64,000 bases of DNA, taken from assembly GCF_014195485.1 (NCBI RefSeq), contig NZ_JACIBU010000001.1:3162001-3226000 (forward strand), written 5' to 3'. Source of the stretch: Modestobacter versicolor (GTDB lineage: Bacteria; Actinomycetota; Actinomycetes; Mycobacteriales; Geodermatophilaceae). Below are positions 42,431 to 52,068 of the stretch, in pieces (positions within the stretch are counted from its first letter, which is position 1; each line of letters starts with the position of its first letter). The notes beneath the pieces were generated by a model. That model saw only the letters and a list, made by a program, of their open reading frames with translations. It ran no database searches and was not told where the DNA came from. The translations under genes and the position numbers were made by a program.

Positions 42431-43761
42431 GGGGCCGGCGGGGGTGCCGGTGCGGGCTCGGCGGCGTGCGGTGACTCCAGGGAGTGGCCGGGCCGCCGGC
42501 TCCAGCGGGTGAAGGCGACGGCGGTGAGCAGGTAGCCCCCGCCGATCGCCACCAGCAGCGCCAGGCTCACCCCGGACTCGGGCAGCAGCAGCGCACCGGC
42601 CAGCAGCGACGCCACGAAGGTGACGTTGAACAGGGTGTCGTAGACGGAGAAGACCCGGCCGCGGAAGTCGTCGTCCACCGACTCCTGCAACGTGGTGTCC
42701 ACGCAGATCTTGATGCCCTGGGCGACGAAGCCGAGGGTCAGGACGGCGGCGACGACGGCCGGCGGCTCGAACAGCCCGCCGAGCACCAGCTGGCCCACCC
42801 CGGCGAGCACCAGCAGCCCGGTCACCCACGGCGCCTTGCCCCAGCGGCGCACCGCCCACGGGGTGACCGCGGCGGCCAGTAGCGTGCCGGTGGCGCCGGC
42901 GGCCAGCACCTCGCCCAGCCCGGCGAGGCCGCCCCGGAAGAGGCCGGTGCTGCCGGTGAAGGTGTTCCGGTACAGCAGCAGGGTCATCAGCGTCAGCACG
43001 CCGTAGAACAGCCGGTGGGCGGCCATCACGGTGAGCACCGCGGTGGCCGGACGGTGCTGCACCATGTGCCGGGCGCCGGCGACCATCCCGTGCAGGACGT
43101 CGCGGGCGCTCACCGTGGCCGCCAGGGTGAGGTGGTCGGGGCCCAGGTACGGGCGGGAGAACCCGGAGACGACCCAGGCCGCCGCCAGGTAGGGCAGCGC
43201 CGAGCCCAGCGCCAGCGCGGCGTACCCCCCGGAGCTGGAGTCGGCCAGGCCGGTGACGCCGATGGAGACGCCGCCCCCGAGCACGGCGGCCACCGCGCCG
43301 GCCGTCGTCGACAGCGCGTTCGCCGACACCAGCGACGGCTCGTCGGTGACGTGCGGCAGGCCGGCCGACAGCGCGGAGAGCACGAACCGGGTGACCGAGA
43401 AGACGGCGAGCCCGGCGACGTAGAACATCGTGCCCTGGACGCCGCCGAGCACCAGCGCGGCGACGACGGCGACCAGCACCGCCCGCACCACGTTGGCGAC
43501 CAGCAGCACCTGCCGGCGGCTCCACCGGTCCAGCCACACCCCGGCGAACGGGCCGACCAGCGAGTACGGCAGCAGCAGGACGGCGAAGCCCGCCGCGACG
43601 CCCATCGGGTCGGCGGCCTGCTGGGGGTTGAACAGCACCGTCCCGGCCAGCGCGGCCTGGAAGACGCCGTCGCCGAACTGGGAGGCCAGACGGGTCAGCA
43701 GCAGCCTCCTGAAGTCCCTGCGGACCAGGAGGTGGCGCACGGTCGTGGGCGCCTGCTGCAC
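42328..43761 (-). CDS. Major facilitator superfamily transporter
   Basis: The 477-residue product has about 10-12 membrane helices and the MFS motif GPFAGVWLDRWSRRQVLL between helices 2 and 3. Substrate unknown; the family resembles drug or metabolite exporters. GTG 43761 is 7 nt after a -10 (TAGTGT, 43769-43774), arguing for a leaderless start; the longer frame to 43851 would run into yqgE. Its last 103 bp overlap the end of convergent pcnB, and that low-complexity tail may be dispensable. Confidence 0.88.
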   Translation of the reverse strand: MQQAPTTVRHLLVRRDFRRLLLTRLASQFGDGVFQAALAGTVLFNPQQAADPMGVAAGFAVLLLPYSLVGPFAGVWLDRWSRRQVLLVANVVRAVLVAVVAALVLGGVQGTMFYVAGLAVFSVTRFVLSALSAGLPHVTDEPSLVSANALSTTAGAVAAVLGGGVSIGVTGLADSSSGGYAALALGSALPYLAAAWVVSGFSRPYLGPDHLTLAATVSARDVLHGMVAGARHMVQHRPATAVLTVMAAHRLFYGVLTLMTLLLYRNTFTGSTGLFRGGLAGLGEVLAAGATGTLLAAAVTPWAVRRWGKAPWVTGLLVLAGVGQLVLGGLFEPPAVVAAVLTLGFVAQGIKICVDTTLQESVDDDFRGRVFSVYDTLFNVTFVASLLAGALLLPESGVSLALLVAIGGGYLLTAVAFTRWSRRPGHSLESPHAAEPAPAPPPAPQERPRHQVSSSASASSGAKGPRSNRRSLRNRQA

Positions 43762-43829
43762 CCCAGCCACACTACGAGCCGGGCCGCGCCGTCGCCCCTC
43801 CGCTCCGGACCTGATGCACACTGGAGGCG

Positions 43830-44501
43830 ATGAACCCGGTGCCCTCGTCACCCGACCCCGAGCGTCGGCCCGCAGCCGGACAGGCCGCAGGCCGAGGCCG
43901 GCGGAACGCCGTCCCGGCCCTCTCGGTCGGGTGCCTCGACGACGTCCGGCCCGGGTCGCTGCTGGTCGCGATGCCGAGCCTCACCGACCCGACCTTCGCC
44001 GGGGCGGTCGTCTACGTGCTCGACCACTCCGGCACCGGCACGATCGGCGTCGTGCTGGGTCGGCCGAGCGAGGTGCGGATCGGCGACGTCCTGCCCGGGT
44101 GGTCCGAGCTGGCCGTCGAGCCGGGCGTCTTCCACGTCGGCGGGCCCTGCGAGACCGACACCGCGCTGTGCCTGGCGACCCGCGCCGGTGACGGCCCGCT
44201 GGACCCGGACAGCGGGCTCCGGCCGGTGGCCGGCCGGGTGCACCTGGTCGACCTGGACGGCGACCCGGAGCTGCTGGACGGCGAGATCGAGGGCCTGCGG
44301 GTCTTCGCCGGGTACGCCGGCTGGTCGGCCGGGCAGCTGGCCGGTGAGCTCGCCGAGGGCGCCTGGGCCTGCGTCACCGGCGACCCCGCGGACGTGCTCG
44401 CCGCCGCGGACGGGCCCCAGCTGTGGCGCTCGGTGCTGCGCCGCCAGTCCGGCCGGCTCGCGGTGCTGTCGACCGCACCGGCCGACCCCTCCGCCAACTG
44501 A
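43830..44501 (+). CDS. YqgE/AlgH family protein (DUF179)
   Basis: The 223-residue product carries the family marks PGSLLVAMPSLTDPTFAGAV, VFHVGGPCETDT and GLRVFAGYAGWSAGQLAGEL. The family is widely conserved with unclear molecular function. ATG 43830 has TGGAGGCG directly upstream. A strong hairpin terminator follows 58 bp after the stop. It diverges from the MFS gene. Confidence 0.92.
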   Translation: MNPVPSSPDPERRPAAGQAAGRGRRNAVPALSVGCLDDVRPGSLLVAMPSLTDPTFAGAVVYVLDHSGTGTIGVVLGRPSEVRIGDVLPGWSELAVEPGVFHVGGPCETDTALCLATRAGDGPLDPDSGLRPVAGRVHLVDLDGDPELLDGEIEGLRVFAGYAGWSAGQLAGELAEGAWACVTGDPADVLAAADGPQLWRSVLRRQSGRLAVLSTAPADPSAN

Positions 44502-44559
44502 CCGGACCGGCCCGCGTGTCGCTGGTCGGCAGCCCCGGGAGCTGGTAGGAAAGAGCCTG

Positions 44560-44598
44560 CAGGAGGGGGCGACCTGGGGAAGAGGCCGCCCCCTCCTG
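44560..44598. terminator. Bidirectional terminator between yqgE and the lipoprotein gene
   Basis: A perfect 12-bp stem (44560-44571 with 44587-44598) and a 15-nt loop sit between the facing stops at 44501 and 44607. Confidence 0.75.
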
Positions 44599-44606
44599 TG
44601 CTCATC

Positions 44607-45386
44607 TCACAGCCCCAGCGCGGCGGCGATCTCCGGGTGCGCGGCGAGGTCGACGGCGTCGGTGTCGGCCGGCAGGGTGATCTCCCGCTGGCCGTGGTCG
44701 TCGAGGGTGATGGTCACCCGGAAGTCCTGCAGCGTGGTCGCGTACTGCACCAGCAGCCGGCTGTCCGCGGCCACCGTGACCTCCGCGCCGGTCCCGCTGC
44801 GGAAGACCGACGCCAGCTGGCCGTTCACCGACTGGGTGCCGCCCCAGGTGTAGGCCTCGAAGGACCGCGGGTCGTCCGCGGAGCGGGCCGACAGCCGGGT
44901 CACCATCTGCACCAGCACGTCCAGCAGCGACGCGGTGCCCGTGGCGTCCGTCGCCGCGATCGGCCGGCGCGCGTAGCCGGCCGCCGGCAGCCCCGCCGCC
45001 GTGACGGCCTCGGCCAGACCCGGCACGTCGCCCTGCCACAGCTCGCTCTCGGTGAAGAACAGCGTGCGGGTCTCCTCGGGCTGCCCGTCGCTGTAGGTGG
45101 TGACGGCCTGGGCGCGGCCGGTGGACCGGCTGAAGTCGACCTCGCCGGTCAGGGTCAGCAGGGCGCCCTCGGCGAAGGGGGCGCTGACCTCGAAGTCGGC
45201 GCCGCCCTCCTGGAGGTCGTTGTAGAGCACCTCGGCCAGGACGGCCGCCTCCTCGGAGGTGACCGCGTCCCCGGGCCGGCGCTCGGTGGGCTCGTCGCCG
45301 CTGCAGCCGGCGAGGACCGCGACCAGGGCGGCGACGGCGGAGAGCACGACCAGCCGCAGCGGACCGGGACGGCGGGAGGAGCGCAT
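44607..45386 (-). CDS. Hypothetical lipoprotein
   Basis: I do not recognise the fold of this 259-residue protein. It has a basic start, a hydrophobic run and a lipobox LAGC near residue 28, so it should be a membrane-anchored extracellular lipoprotein. The body is alpha/beta with conserved-looking TLTGEVDFSRSTGRAQ and TVAADSRLLVQYATTLQDFRV, reminiscent of LppX/LprG-like lipid carriers but not diagnostic. ATG 45386 lies 6 nt after a -10 (TACGCT, 45393-45398), again a leaderless arrangement. Confidence 0.8.
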   Translation of the reverse strand: MRSSRRPGPLRLVVLSAVAALVAVLAGCSGDEPTERRPGDAVTSEEAAVLAEVLYNDLQEGGADFEVSAPFAEGALLTLTGEVDFSRSTGRAQAVTTYSDGQPEETRTLFFTESELWQGDVPGLAEAVTAAGLPAAGYARRPIAATDATGTASLLDVLVQMVTRLSARSADDPRSFEAYTWGGTQSVNGQLASVFRSGTGAEVTVAADSRLLVQYATTLQDFRVTITLDDHGQREITLPADTDAVDLAAHPEIAAALGL

Positions 45387-45426
45387 GCCCAGAGCGTAGG
45401 AGGCGCGGCCTCCCGGGCCGGGACGC

Positions 45427-45470
45427 ACGACGGCCCGCCGCCCTGCCGGAGCAGGGAGGCGGGCCGTCGT
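45427..45470 (-). terminator. Terminator after ino1
   Basis: Stems 45427-45439/45458-45470 (13 bp) and 45441-45446/45451-45456 (6 bp) flank a one-base mismatch and a 4-nt loop. It lies 6 bp from the ino1 stop. Confidence 0.85.
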
Positions 45471-45476
45471 CCTCGT

Positions 45477-46556
45477 TCAGCGCTCCAGGTCGCCCCGGAT
45501 GAACGCCTCGACGGCGTCGCGCGCCTCGCTGTCGCTGTACTGCTCCGGCGGGCTCTTCATGAAGTAGGAGGACGCCGAGAGGATCGGGCCGCCGATGCCG
45601 CGGTCCTTGGCGATCTTCGCGGCGCGGACGGCGTCGATGATGATGCCGGCCGAGTTCGGGGAGTCCCAGACCTCGAGCTTGTACTCGAGGTTCAGCGGCA
45701 CGTCACCGAACGCGCGACCCTCCAGGCGGACGTAGGCCCACTTGCGGTCCGAGAGCCACGGCACGTGGTCCGACGGGCCGATGTGCACGTTGCCCTTGCC
45801 CATGTCGCGGTCGACCTGGCTGGTCACCGACTGGGTCTTGGAGATCTTCTTGGACTCCAGGCGCTCGCGCTCGAGCATGTTCTTGAAGTCCATGTTGCCG
45901 CCGACGTTGAGCTGCATGGTGCGGTCCAGCTGCACCCCGCGGTCCTCGAAGAGCTTGGCCAGCACCCGGTGGGTGATGGTGGCGCCGACCTGGCTCTTGA
46001 TGTCGTCGCCGACGATCGGCACACCGGCGTCGGTGAACTTCTGCGCCCACGCGGGCGTGCCGGCGATGAAGACCGGGAGGGCGTTGACGAAGGCGACCTT
46101 GGCGTCGATGGCGGCCTGCGCGTAGAACTCCGCGGCCTGCTGGGAGCCGACGGGCAGGTAGCAGACCAGGACGTCGGCGCCGGACTCGCGCAGCGCCGTC
46201 ACCATGTCCACCGGGGAGTCGTCGGACTCCTCGACGATCTCGCGGTAGTACTTGCCGAGCCCGTCGAGGGTGGTGCCGCGCTGGACGGTGACGCCGAGCG
46301 GCGGCACGTCAGCGATCTTGATGGTGTTGTTCTCGCTCGCGACGATGGCCTCGGAGAGGTCGCGGCCGACCTTCTTGGCGTCGACGTCGAAGGCGGCGAC
46401 GAACTCGATGTCGGACACGTGGTACTCGCCGAAGCGGACGTGCATCAGCCCGGGGACCGATGCCGACTCGTCGGCGTCCCGGTAGTACTCGACCCCCTGG
46501 ACGAGCGAGGCGGCGCAGTTGCCGACGCCGACGATGGCGACCTTGACCTTGGGCAT
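45477..46556 (-). CDS. ino1: Inositol-3-phosphate synthase
   Basis: The 359-residue product starts [21 protein letters not shown] (NAD motif) and has the MIPS blocks [10 protein letters not shown] and [16 protein letters not shown]. It makes inositol-3-phosphate from glucose-6-phosphate for mycothiol and phosphatidylinositol lipids, both actinobacterial hallmarks. ATG 46556 has GGAGGGAG upstream. It is 67 bp after padR on the same strand, the same pair as Rv0046c-Rv0047c in Mycobacterium tuberculosis. Confidence 0.95.
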   Translation of the reverse strand: MPKVKVAIVGVGNCAASLVQGVEYYRDADESASVPGLMHVRFGEYHVSDIEFVAAFDVDAKKVGRDLSEAIVASENNTIKIADVPPLGVTVQRGTTLDGLGKYYREIVEESDDSPVDMVTALRESGADVLVCYLPVGSQQAAEFYAQAAIDAKVAFVNALPVFIAGTPAWAQKFTDAGVPIVGDDIKSQVGATITHRVLAKLFEDRGVQLDRTMQLNVGGNMDFKNMLERERLESKKISKTQSVTSQVDRDMGKGNVHIGPSDHVPWLSDRKWAYVRLEGRAFGDVPLNLEYKLEVWDSPNSAGIIIDAVRAAKIAKDRGIGGPILSASSYFMKSPPEQYSDSEARDAVEAFIRGDLER

Positions 46557-46623
46557 GGACTGTCTCCCTCCGGCGGACCCGTGGGCCCGGACGATGTGTG
46601 CGATCACGTGCGGGTGGTGCTGT

Positions 46624-47247
46624 TCAGGTGGTGCTGGTCTCGCTCGGTGGTGCGGTCGGTGGGGGCGTCTGCTCCGCCCGGGCGGCTGCGGCGCGGGCGT
46701 CGTCCCGCTCGCTGTCGATCAGCTCGGTGAGCCAGCGGACCTCGCGGTCGACGGAGTCCAGACCGTGGCGCTGCAGCTCGAGGGTGTAGCGGTCGAGCTT
46801 CTCCTGGGTGCGGCGCAGCGAGTCCATCAGCCGGTCGCGCTGCCGCTCGACGGTGCGCCGCCGGCCCTCGAGGATGCGCAGCCGCACGTCGGCCGCGGTG
46901 TGCCGGAAGAAGGCCAGGTGGACGCCGAAGCGGCCCTCGTCGTCGTAGGCCTCCGGGCCGGTGTCGCTGACCAGGTCGTGGAAGCGCTCCTTGCCCTCGG
47001 CGGTGATCGTGTAGACGACCTTGCCGCGCCGGCCGGTCAGCGCCGGGGCGTCGGCCGGGAGCAGCGACCGCGGGGTCGGGTCGTCGCTGGCGATCAGCCC
47101 GGCGGCCTGCAGCCGCTTGAGCGCCGGGTAGAGCGACCCGTAGGAGATCGAGCGGAGGCCGCCGAGCACCGCGGCGAGCTCCTTGCGCAGCTCGTAGCCG
47201 TGCATCGGCGACTGCTGCAGCAGCCCGAGGATGGCGAACTCGAGCAC
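46624..47247 (-). CDS. PadR family transcriptional regulator
   Basis: The 207-residue product has a winged helix ([38 protein letters not shown]) and a C-terminal coiled-coil dimer domain (about 115-190). It is likely autoregulated through the palindrome at 47285-47305 and may control ino1 downstream; the ligand is unknown. GTG 47247 has GAGGAGG upstream. The final 20 residues are disordered. Confidence 0.92.
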   Translation of the reverse strand: MLEFAILGLLQQSPMHGYELRKELAAVLGGLRSISYGSLYPALKRLQAAGLIASDDPTPRSLLPADAPALTGRRGKVVYTITAEGKERFHDLVSDTGPEAYDDEGRFGVHLAFFRHTAADVRLRILEGRRRTVERQRDRLMDSLRRTQEKLDRYTLELQRHGLDSVDREVRWLTELIDSERDDARAAAARAEQTPPPTAPPSETSTT

Positions 47248-47284
47248 GTCGCCACCTCCTCGTTCGCCCGGCGTTCACCAGGTC

Positions 47285-47305
47285 GATGTATCGAGACGAT
47301 ACATC
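47285..47305. promoter_or_regulatory. Palindromic operator in front of padR
   Basis: Perfect 9-bp arms GATGTATCG and CGATACATC with a 3-bp spacer lie 38 bp upstream of padR. ATGT and ACAT ends are typical of PadR-family operators, although the usual spacing between them is shorter. It is a likely PadR site. Confidence 0.75.
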
Positions 47306-47447
47306 GGTGACGTGTCCGGACCGCAAGTCCGGCGGGCTGCCCAGCGGTCGCCCAGCGGGCGCACACCCGCCGTCCACCGGCCACCCAGCGGCCGGGACGG
47401 GTGCCGTGTCGACATCGGAGGAGGCCCAACGGGCGGCCTCCGGTGCG

Positions 47448-47453
47448 TACATT
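47448..47453 (+). promoter_or_regulatory. -10 element of leaderless DUF5318 mRNA
   Basis: TACATT lies 7 nt before the GTG at 47461, so transcription should begin at or next to the start codon. Confidence 0.65.
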
Positions 47454-47460
47454 GGCGGCC

Positions 47461-47874
47461 GTGCCCGGACGACGGTCGGTGGTGGACTACGCGCTGCAGC
47501 GGCGCGCACTCATCGCCGAGGTGCACGCGGGGCGGACCGGTCTGCTCGAGGTCTGCGATGCGAGCCCCTACCTGTCCCGGGCGGCGAAGTACCACGGGGA
47601 GCCGACCGACTCGCCGTGCCCGATCTGCCGCCGGGAGAGGCTGACGCTGGTCAGCTACGTCTACGGCGACGGGCTGGGCCCGGTGTCCGGGCAGGCGAAG
47701 ACCGGGCCGGAGCTGGCCCGGATGGACGCTGCGCAGGACGAGTTCTCCGTGTACACGGTCGAGGTGTGCCGCGGCTGCGGCTGGAACCACCTCGTCACCT
47801 CCTACGTGCTGGGCGCCGAGCTGGTGCCCGGCCGGGCACCACGCAAGACCCGCCGCCGGGCGGCGACCGAGTAG
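47461..47874 (+). CDS. DUF5318 family protein
   Basis: The 137-residue product has two CxxC pairs (SPCPICRRERL and VCRGCGWNHL), probably a zinc site, and a basic tail. It matches DUF5318 (Rv0049 position, between padR/ino1 and ponA). The function is unknown. GTG 47461 is chosen because a -10 ends 7 nt upstream; the frame is open 20 codons further. Confidence 0.88.
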   Translation: MPGRRSVVDYALQRRALIAEVHAGRTGLLEVCDASPYLSRAAKYHGEPTDSPCPICRRERLTLVSYVYGDGLGPVSGQAKTGPELARMDAAQDEFSVYTVEVCRGCGWNHLVTSYVLGAELVPGRAPRKTRRRAATE

Positions 47875-48014
47875 TCGCCGTCGGACCGGCTCCTGCCGGA
47901 CCGCGATGCCGCCTGCCCGCCGCGGCGCACAGCTGAAGACGTCACCCTGGGTGCACCGGACGCGCGACCACGCTGCTGCCCGACCACCCACGACCTGCAG
48001 GAAGGGGCCACCGA

Positions 48015-50477
48015 GTGCCTCCCCACGACGAGACCGCCCGGGTCGGCTCCGCCGGCTCGGTGCGCCGCCCACCGGCCGCCCGCGCCACGAGCAGCGGCGG
48101 TGCGGGCGGCGCCCGCCGGCCGACCGTCAGCGGCAAGGCCCGCAGCTCGGCGTCCGCGCCGGGCCGCGCGCCGGCCCGCTCCGGTGGGGGCGGCGGCGGC
48201 CGACCGCCGGTGAAGCCGCCCACGGGCGGCAGCCGGCCGGGGGGCAGCGGAAAGGGCCGCCCGCCCGGTGGTGGCGGTGGCGGCAAGAAGAAGCGCACCG
48301 CGAAGCAGAAGCGGCGCCGCTGGCTGAAGATCATCTCCGGGACGATCGTGGGCCTGATGGTGATGCTCGGCGTCTTCGTCGGCGTCGTCTACGCCTCGAC
48401 CGAGGTGCCGTCGCCGGACTCGATCACCAACAAGCAGACGACGATCATCTACTACGCCGACGGCGTCACCGAGATGGCGCGGCTCTCCGACGAGAACCGG
48501 ATCAACGTCCCGCTCTCCCAGGTCTCCGAGCCGGCCCGCAACGCGATCCTGGCCGCGGAGAACCGGAACTTCTACAACGACCCGGGCATCTCCTTCACCG
48601 GCATCGTCCGGGCCGCCTGGAACAACCTGACCGGCGGCTCGACGCAGGGTGGCTCGACGATCACCCAGCAGTACGTGAAGAACGCCTTCCTGAGCTCGGA
48701 CCAGACGTTCAGCCGCAAGTTCAAGGAGCTCTTCCTCGCGATCAAGCTCGACAACGAGTACACGAAGGACGAGATCCTCGAGAACTACCTGAACACCATC
48801 TACTTCGGCCGCGGCGCCTACGGCATCGAGGCGGCGGCCGGCACGTACTTCGGGGTCAAGGCGGCCGACCTGACCGCCGAGCAGGGCGCCGTCCTGGCGG
48901 TGCTGGTGCGCAGCCCCAGCTACTACGACCCGGCGAACAACCCCGAGGAGGCCGCCGACCGCTGGGGCCTGGTGCTGGACGCCATGGTCGGCGAGGGCTG
49001 GCTGGACTCCGCGGCCCGCGCCCCGATGGTGTACCCCGGCGTGCTGCCCAACACCGGCAACACCAACGGCACGCCGCCCGGGCCGGAGGGCTTCATCGTC
49101 AACCTGGTGAAGAAGGAGATGCGCGAGCACGGCTACGACGACATCGAGGCCGCCGGGCTGCGCATCACCACCACGGTCAACAAGGGCTACCAGGACGCCG
49201 CCGTCGCCGCGGTGAACGACGTGATGACCGGCGAGAACGAGGACGGCACGCTGCGCCAGGCGCTGGTCTCGGTCGACCCGAAGACCGGTGGCGTGCTCGC
49301 CTACTACGGCAACGCGCAGAGCAGCAGCCAGGACCCCGCCGTCGACACGACCGACTACGCGCAGGCGCTCAAGCAGCCGGGCTCGTCGTTCAAGCCGTAC
49401 ACGCTGGCGACCGCGCTGCAGAACGGCTACAGCGTCGACACCCGGCGGGACGGCACCTCGCCGCAGGAGTTCCCCGACCGCGAGCAGCCGGTGCGCAACT
49501 CCGGCAACGCGCAGTGCGCCAACTGCACGCTCAAGGAGGCGATCACCCGGTCGCTGAACACCACCTTCTACGGCCTCGCCTACGAGGTGGGCGCGGAGAA
49601 CGTGGCCGCGACGGCGCGGGCGGCGGCCGGCATCCCCGAGGTGTGGCCCGCCGACGACCCGACGGCTCCCGTGGGGGTCGCCGGCTTCGAGTCGCTGAGC
49701 ATCCCGACGACCAACGACACCGGTGGGGCGATCGGCATCGGCGAGTACCCGGTGCGGCCGATCCAGCAGGCGGTCGGCTTCGCCACCTTCGCCGCCGGCG
49801 GGGTCTACCACCCGGCGCACTTCGTCGCGACCATCGCCGACAGCGCGGGCACCGTGCTCAAGACGATCGACGGCAGCGCCGGCGCGAACCAGGTGATCCC
49901 GGCCGACGTCGCCAGCGACGTCACCTTCGCCATGGAGGACGTCGCCTCGACGTCCAAGCGCGCGCTCGACGGCAACCGCCCGGTGGCCAGCAAGACCGGC
50001 ACCCAGGGCATCGACGCGGTGAACAACTCCGACGCCTGGATGGTCGGGTACACGCCGTCGATCTCCACCGCGGTGTGGATGGGCACCCAGGGCATCGCGC
50101 CGATCGAGAACGCCGCGGGCGGGATCATCTACGGCTCGGGGCTGCCCGGTGCGATCTGGCAGCAGTACATGGACGCCGTGCTGGCCGGCACCCCCGAGGA
50201 GCCGCTGCCCAGCAAGGCGCTGATCAAGGGCGACCCGGAGCTGAGCGTCCCGGAGGAGACGGAGGAGGCGCCGGCAACCACCTCCGAGGCGCCGGCGCCG
50301 GTCACCAGCCGGGCTCCCGCGCCGACCAGCCAGGCCCCGGCCACCACCAGCGAGGTGCCGGTTGAGACGACCGAGACGGTGCCGGTGACGCCGACCGTGC
50401 CGGTGCCCTCGCCGTCGACCGCGGCGGGCCGGCCGACGTTCAGCATCCCGGTACCGGGAGGACCGCCGAACGGCTGA
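48015..50477 (+). CDS. ponA: Bifunctional penicillin-binding protein (class A)
   Basis: The 820-residue product has a Gly/Arg-rich cytoplasmic head (1-100), a membrane anchor (about 104-126), glycosyltransferase domain (catalytic Glu182 in AENRNFYNDPG, and GGSTITQQYVKNAF) and transpeptidase domain with SxxK at S457 (SSFK), SLN (513-515) and KTGT (in VASKTGTQG). A Thr/Pro-rich outer tail ends it. It polymerises and crosslinks peptidoglycan; position matches PonA1 of mycobacteria. GTG 48015 follows GGAAGGGG. Confidence 0.95.
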   Translation: MPPHDETARVGSAGSVRRPPAARATSSGGAGGARRPTVSGKARSSASAPGRAPARSGGGGGGRPPVKPPTGGSRPGGSGKGRPPGGGGGGKKKRTAKQKRRRWLKIISGTIVGLMVMLGVFVGVVYASTEVPSPDSITNKQTTIIYYADGVTEMARLSDENRINVPLSQVSEPARNAILAAENRNFYNDPGISFTGIVRAAWNNLTGGSTQGGSTITQQYVKNAFLSSDQTFSRKFKELFLAIKLDNEYTKDEILENYLNTIYFGRGAYGIEAAAGTYFGVKAADLTAEQGAVLAVLVRSPSYYDPANNPEEAADRWGLVLDAMVGEGWLDSAARAPMVYPGVLPNTGNTNGTPPGPEGFIVNLVKKEMREHGYDDIEAAGLRITTTVNKGYQDAAVAAVNDVMTGENEDGTLRQALVSVDPKTGGVLAYYGNAQSSSQDPAVDTTDYAQALKQPGSSFKPYTLATALQNGYSVDTRRDGTSPQEFPDREQPVRNSGNAQCANCTLKEAITRSLNTTFYGLAYEVGAENVAATARAAAGIPEVWPADDPTAPVGVAGFESLSIPTTNDTGGAIGIGEYPVRPIQQAVGFATFAAGGVYHPAHFVATIADSAGTVLKTIDGSAGANQVIPADVASDVTFAMEDVASTSKRALDGNRPVASKTGTQGIDAVNNSDAWMVGYTPSISTAVWMGTQGIAPIENAAGGIIYGSGLPGAIWQQYMDAVLAGTPEEPLPSKALIKGDPELSVPEETEEAPATTSEAPAPVTSRAPAPTSQAPATTSEVPVETTETVPVTPTVPVPSPSTAAGRPTFSIPVPGGPPNG

Positions 50478-50499
50478 GGCCAGCAGGCAGACTGACCGC

Positions 50500-52068
50500 G
50501 TGAGCGGAACACCGACGGGCCCGTCCGTCCCGGCCGACCGGCCGGGGGGCGGGCCCGCGGTGTCCGCGCCGGCGCGGCGGCCGGTCACGGAGGTGCCCCA
50601 GGTCGCGGCTCCGCCGTGGCCGGACCGGGTGGTGCCCAGCTGGACCGACCCGGTGGTGGTGCAGGCCAGCGAGGCCGTCGGTGGCCCGTGGGGCCGGCAC
50701 GCGGTCACCGGCCGGGCGCTGTTCTGGACGCCGCTGCGGGTGTGCCTGCTGTTCACCGTGCTGGTGCTCAGCCTCGCCTGGACCAAGCAGGCGCCGTGCT
50801 CCGACGGCAACTGGACGGGCTCCAAGCAGTACACGCACCTCTGCTACAACGACGCCGTCCCGCTGTTCGGCATCCACGGCCTCTCCACCGGCGACGTCCC
50901 CTACCTGGACTCCCCCGTCGAGTACCCGGTGCTCACCGGCGGGCTGATGCAGCTGTCCGCGGTGATCGCCCGCGGCTACGACTCCCTGGCCGCGGGCATC
51001 GGGCCGCTGCCGGACGCGGTGCCGGTGCAGACCTACTACGTGGTCACCTGCCTGCTGCTCTCGGCGCTGGCCCTGCTGGTCACCCGCGGCGTGCTCGGGC
51101 TGACCGGCCGGCGGCCGTGGGACGCCGCGATGATCGGCCTGTCCCCCGTCCTGCTGGTGCACGCCTTCACCAACTGGGACCTGCTGGCCGTCGCGCTGAC
51201 CACGCTGGGCATGTGGGCCTGGGCGCGCCGGCACCCGGCGGTCGCCGGCGTGCTGCTGGGGCTGGGCATCGCGGCGAAGCTCTACCCGGTGATGGTCGTC
51301 GGCGTGCTGTTCGCGCTGTGCCTGCGGGCCGGGCAGCTGCGGCCCTGGCTGACCACGGCGCTCACCGCAGGCCTGGCCTGGCTGGTGGTCGACCTGCCGA
51401 TCGCCGTCCTGGCGCCGGAGAACTGGGCGCGGTTCTTCACCCTCAACGACACCCGCCCGGCCAACCCGGAGAGCATCTGGGCGATCGTGCTGCACTGGTG
51501 GCCCGGCTTCCTGGACGGGCCGCTGGCCGAGGGCGAGAGCCCCACGGTGCTCAACGCGACCGTCGCCGTCCTGCTGGTGCTGGCCGCGGCCGGGGTGGTC
51601 TGGCTGGCGCTGGCCGCACCGCTGCGCCCGCGGGTGCCGCAGCTGGCGTTCCTGCTGATCGCGGCGTTCCTGCTGCTCAACAAGGTCTACAGCCCGCAGT
51701 ACGCGCTCTGGCTGCTGCCGCTCGCGGTGCTCGCCCGGCCGCGCTGGCGCTCGCTGCTGCTCTGGCAGGCCACCGAGGCCCTGGTCTGGGCGCTGACGAT
51801 GCTCTACTACCTGGGCGGGGACAACCGCGGCGTCGACGTCGAGTGGTTCTACCTCGCCGTCGGGCTGCGCGACGTCGCCCTCGTCGTCCTGATGGCGCTG
51901 GTCGTGCGGGACGTCTGGCAGCCCGACGCCGACCTGGTGCGGCGCAGCTGGCCGGGCACCGACGACCCCGCGGGTGGCTTCCTGGACGGCGCCCGGGACG
52001 TGCGCACCCTGCGGCGGCGGGCTCAGCCGGCGAGGGCCTCGCGCAGCAGGGAGATCTCCTCGGCGTGA
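50500..52068 (+). CDS. GT87/DUF2029 polyprenyl-phosphate mannosyltransferase-like membrane protein
   Basis: The 522-residue product has a disordered head, about 10-11 membrane helices and the DUF2029 patterns DSPVEYPVLTGGLMQL, NWDLLAVAL and GIAAKLYPVMV. GT87 enzymes transfer mannose from polyprenyl-phosphate to lipoglycans; Rv0051 holds this place next to ponA1. GTG 50500 is 6 nt after CAGACT (50488-50493), a weak leaderless -10. Its last 46 bp overlap the convergent AP endonuclease. Confidence 0.87.
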   Translation: MSGTPTGPSVPADRPGGGPAVSAPARRPVTEVPQVAAPPWPDRVVPSWTDPVVVQASEAVGGPWGRHAVTGRALFWTPLRVCLLFTVLVLSLAWTKQAPCSDGNWTGSKQYTHLCYNDAVPLFGIHGLSTGDVPYLDSPVEYPVLTGGLMQLSAVIARGYDSLAAGIGPLPDAVPVQTYYVVTCLLLSALALLVTRGVLGLTGRRPWDAAMIGLSPVLLVHAFTNWDLLAVALTTLGMWAWARRHPAVAGVLLGLGIAAKLYPVMVVGVLFALCLRAGQLRPWLTTALTAGLAWLVVDLPIAVLAPENWARFFTLNDTRPANPESIWAIVLHWWPGFLDGPLAEGESPTVLNATVAVLLVLAAAGVVWLALAAPLRPRVPQLAFLLIAAFLLLNKVYSPQYALWLLPLAVLARPRWRSLLLWQATEALVWALTMLYYLGGDNRGVDVEWFYLAVGLRDVALVVLMALVVRDVWQPDADLVRRSWPGTDDPAGGFLDGARDVRTLRRRAQPARASRSREISSA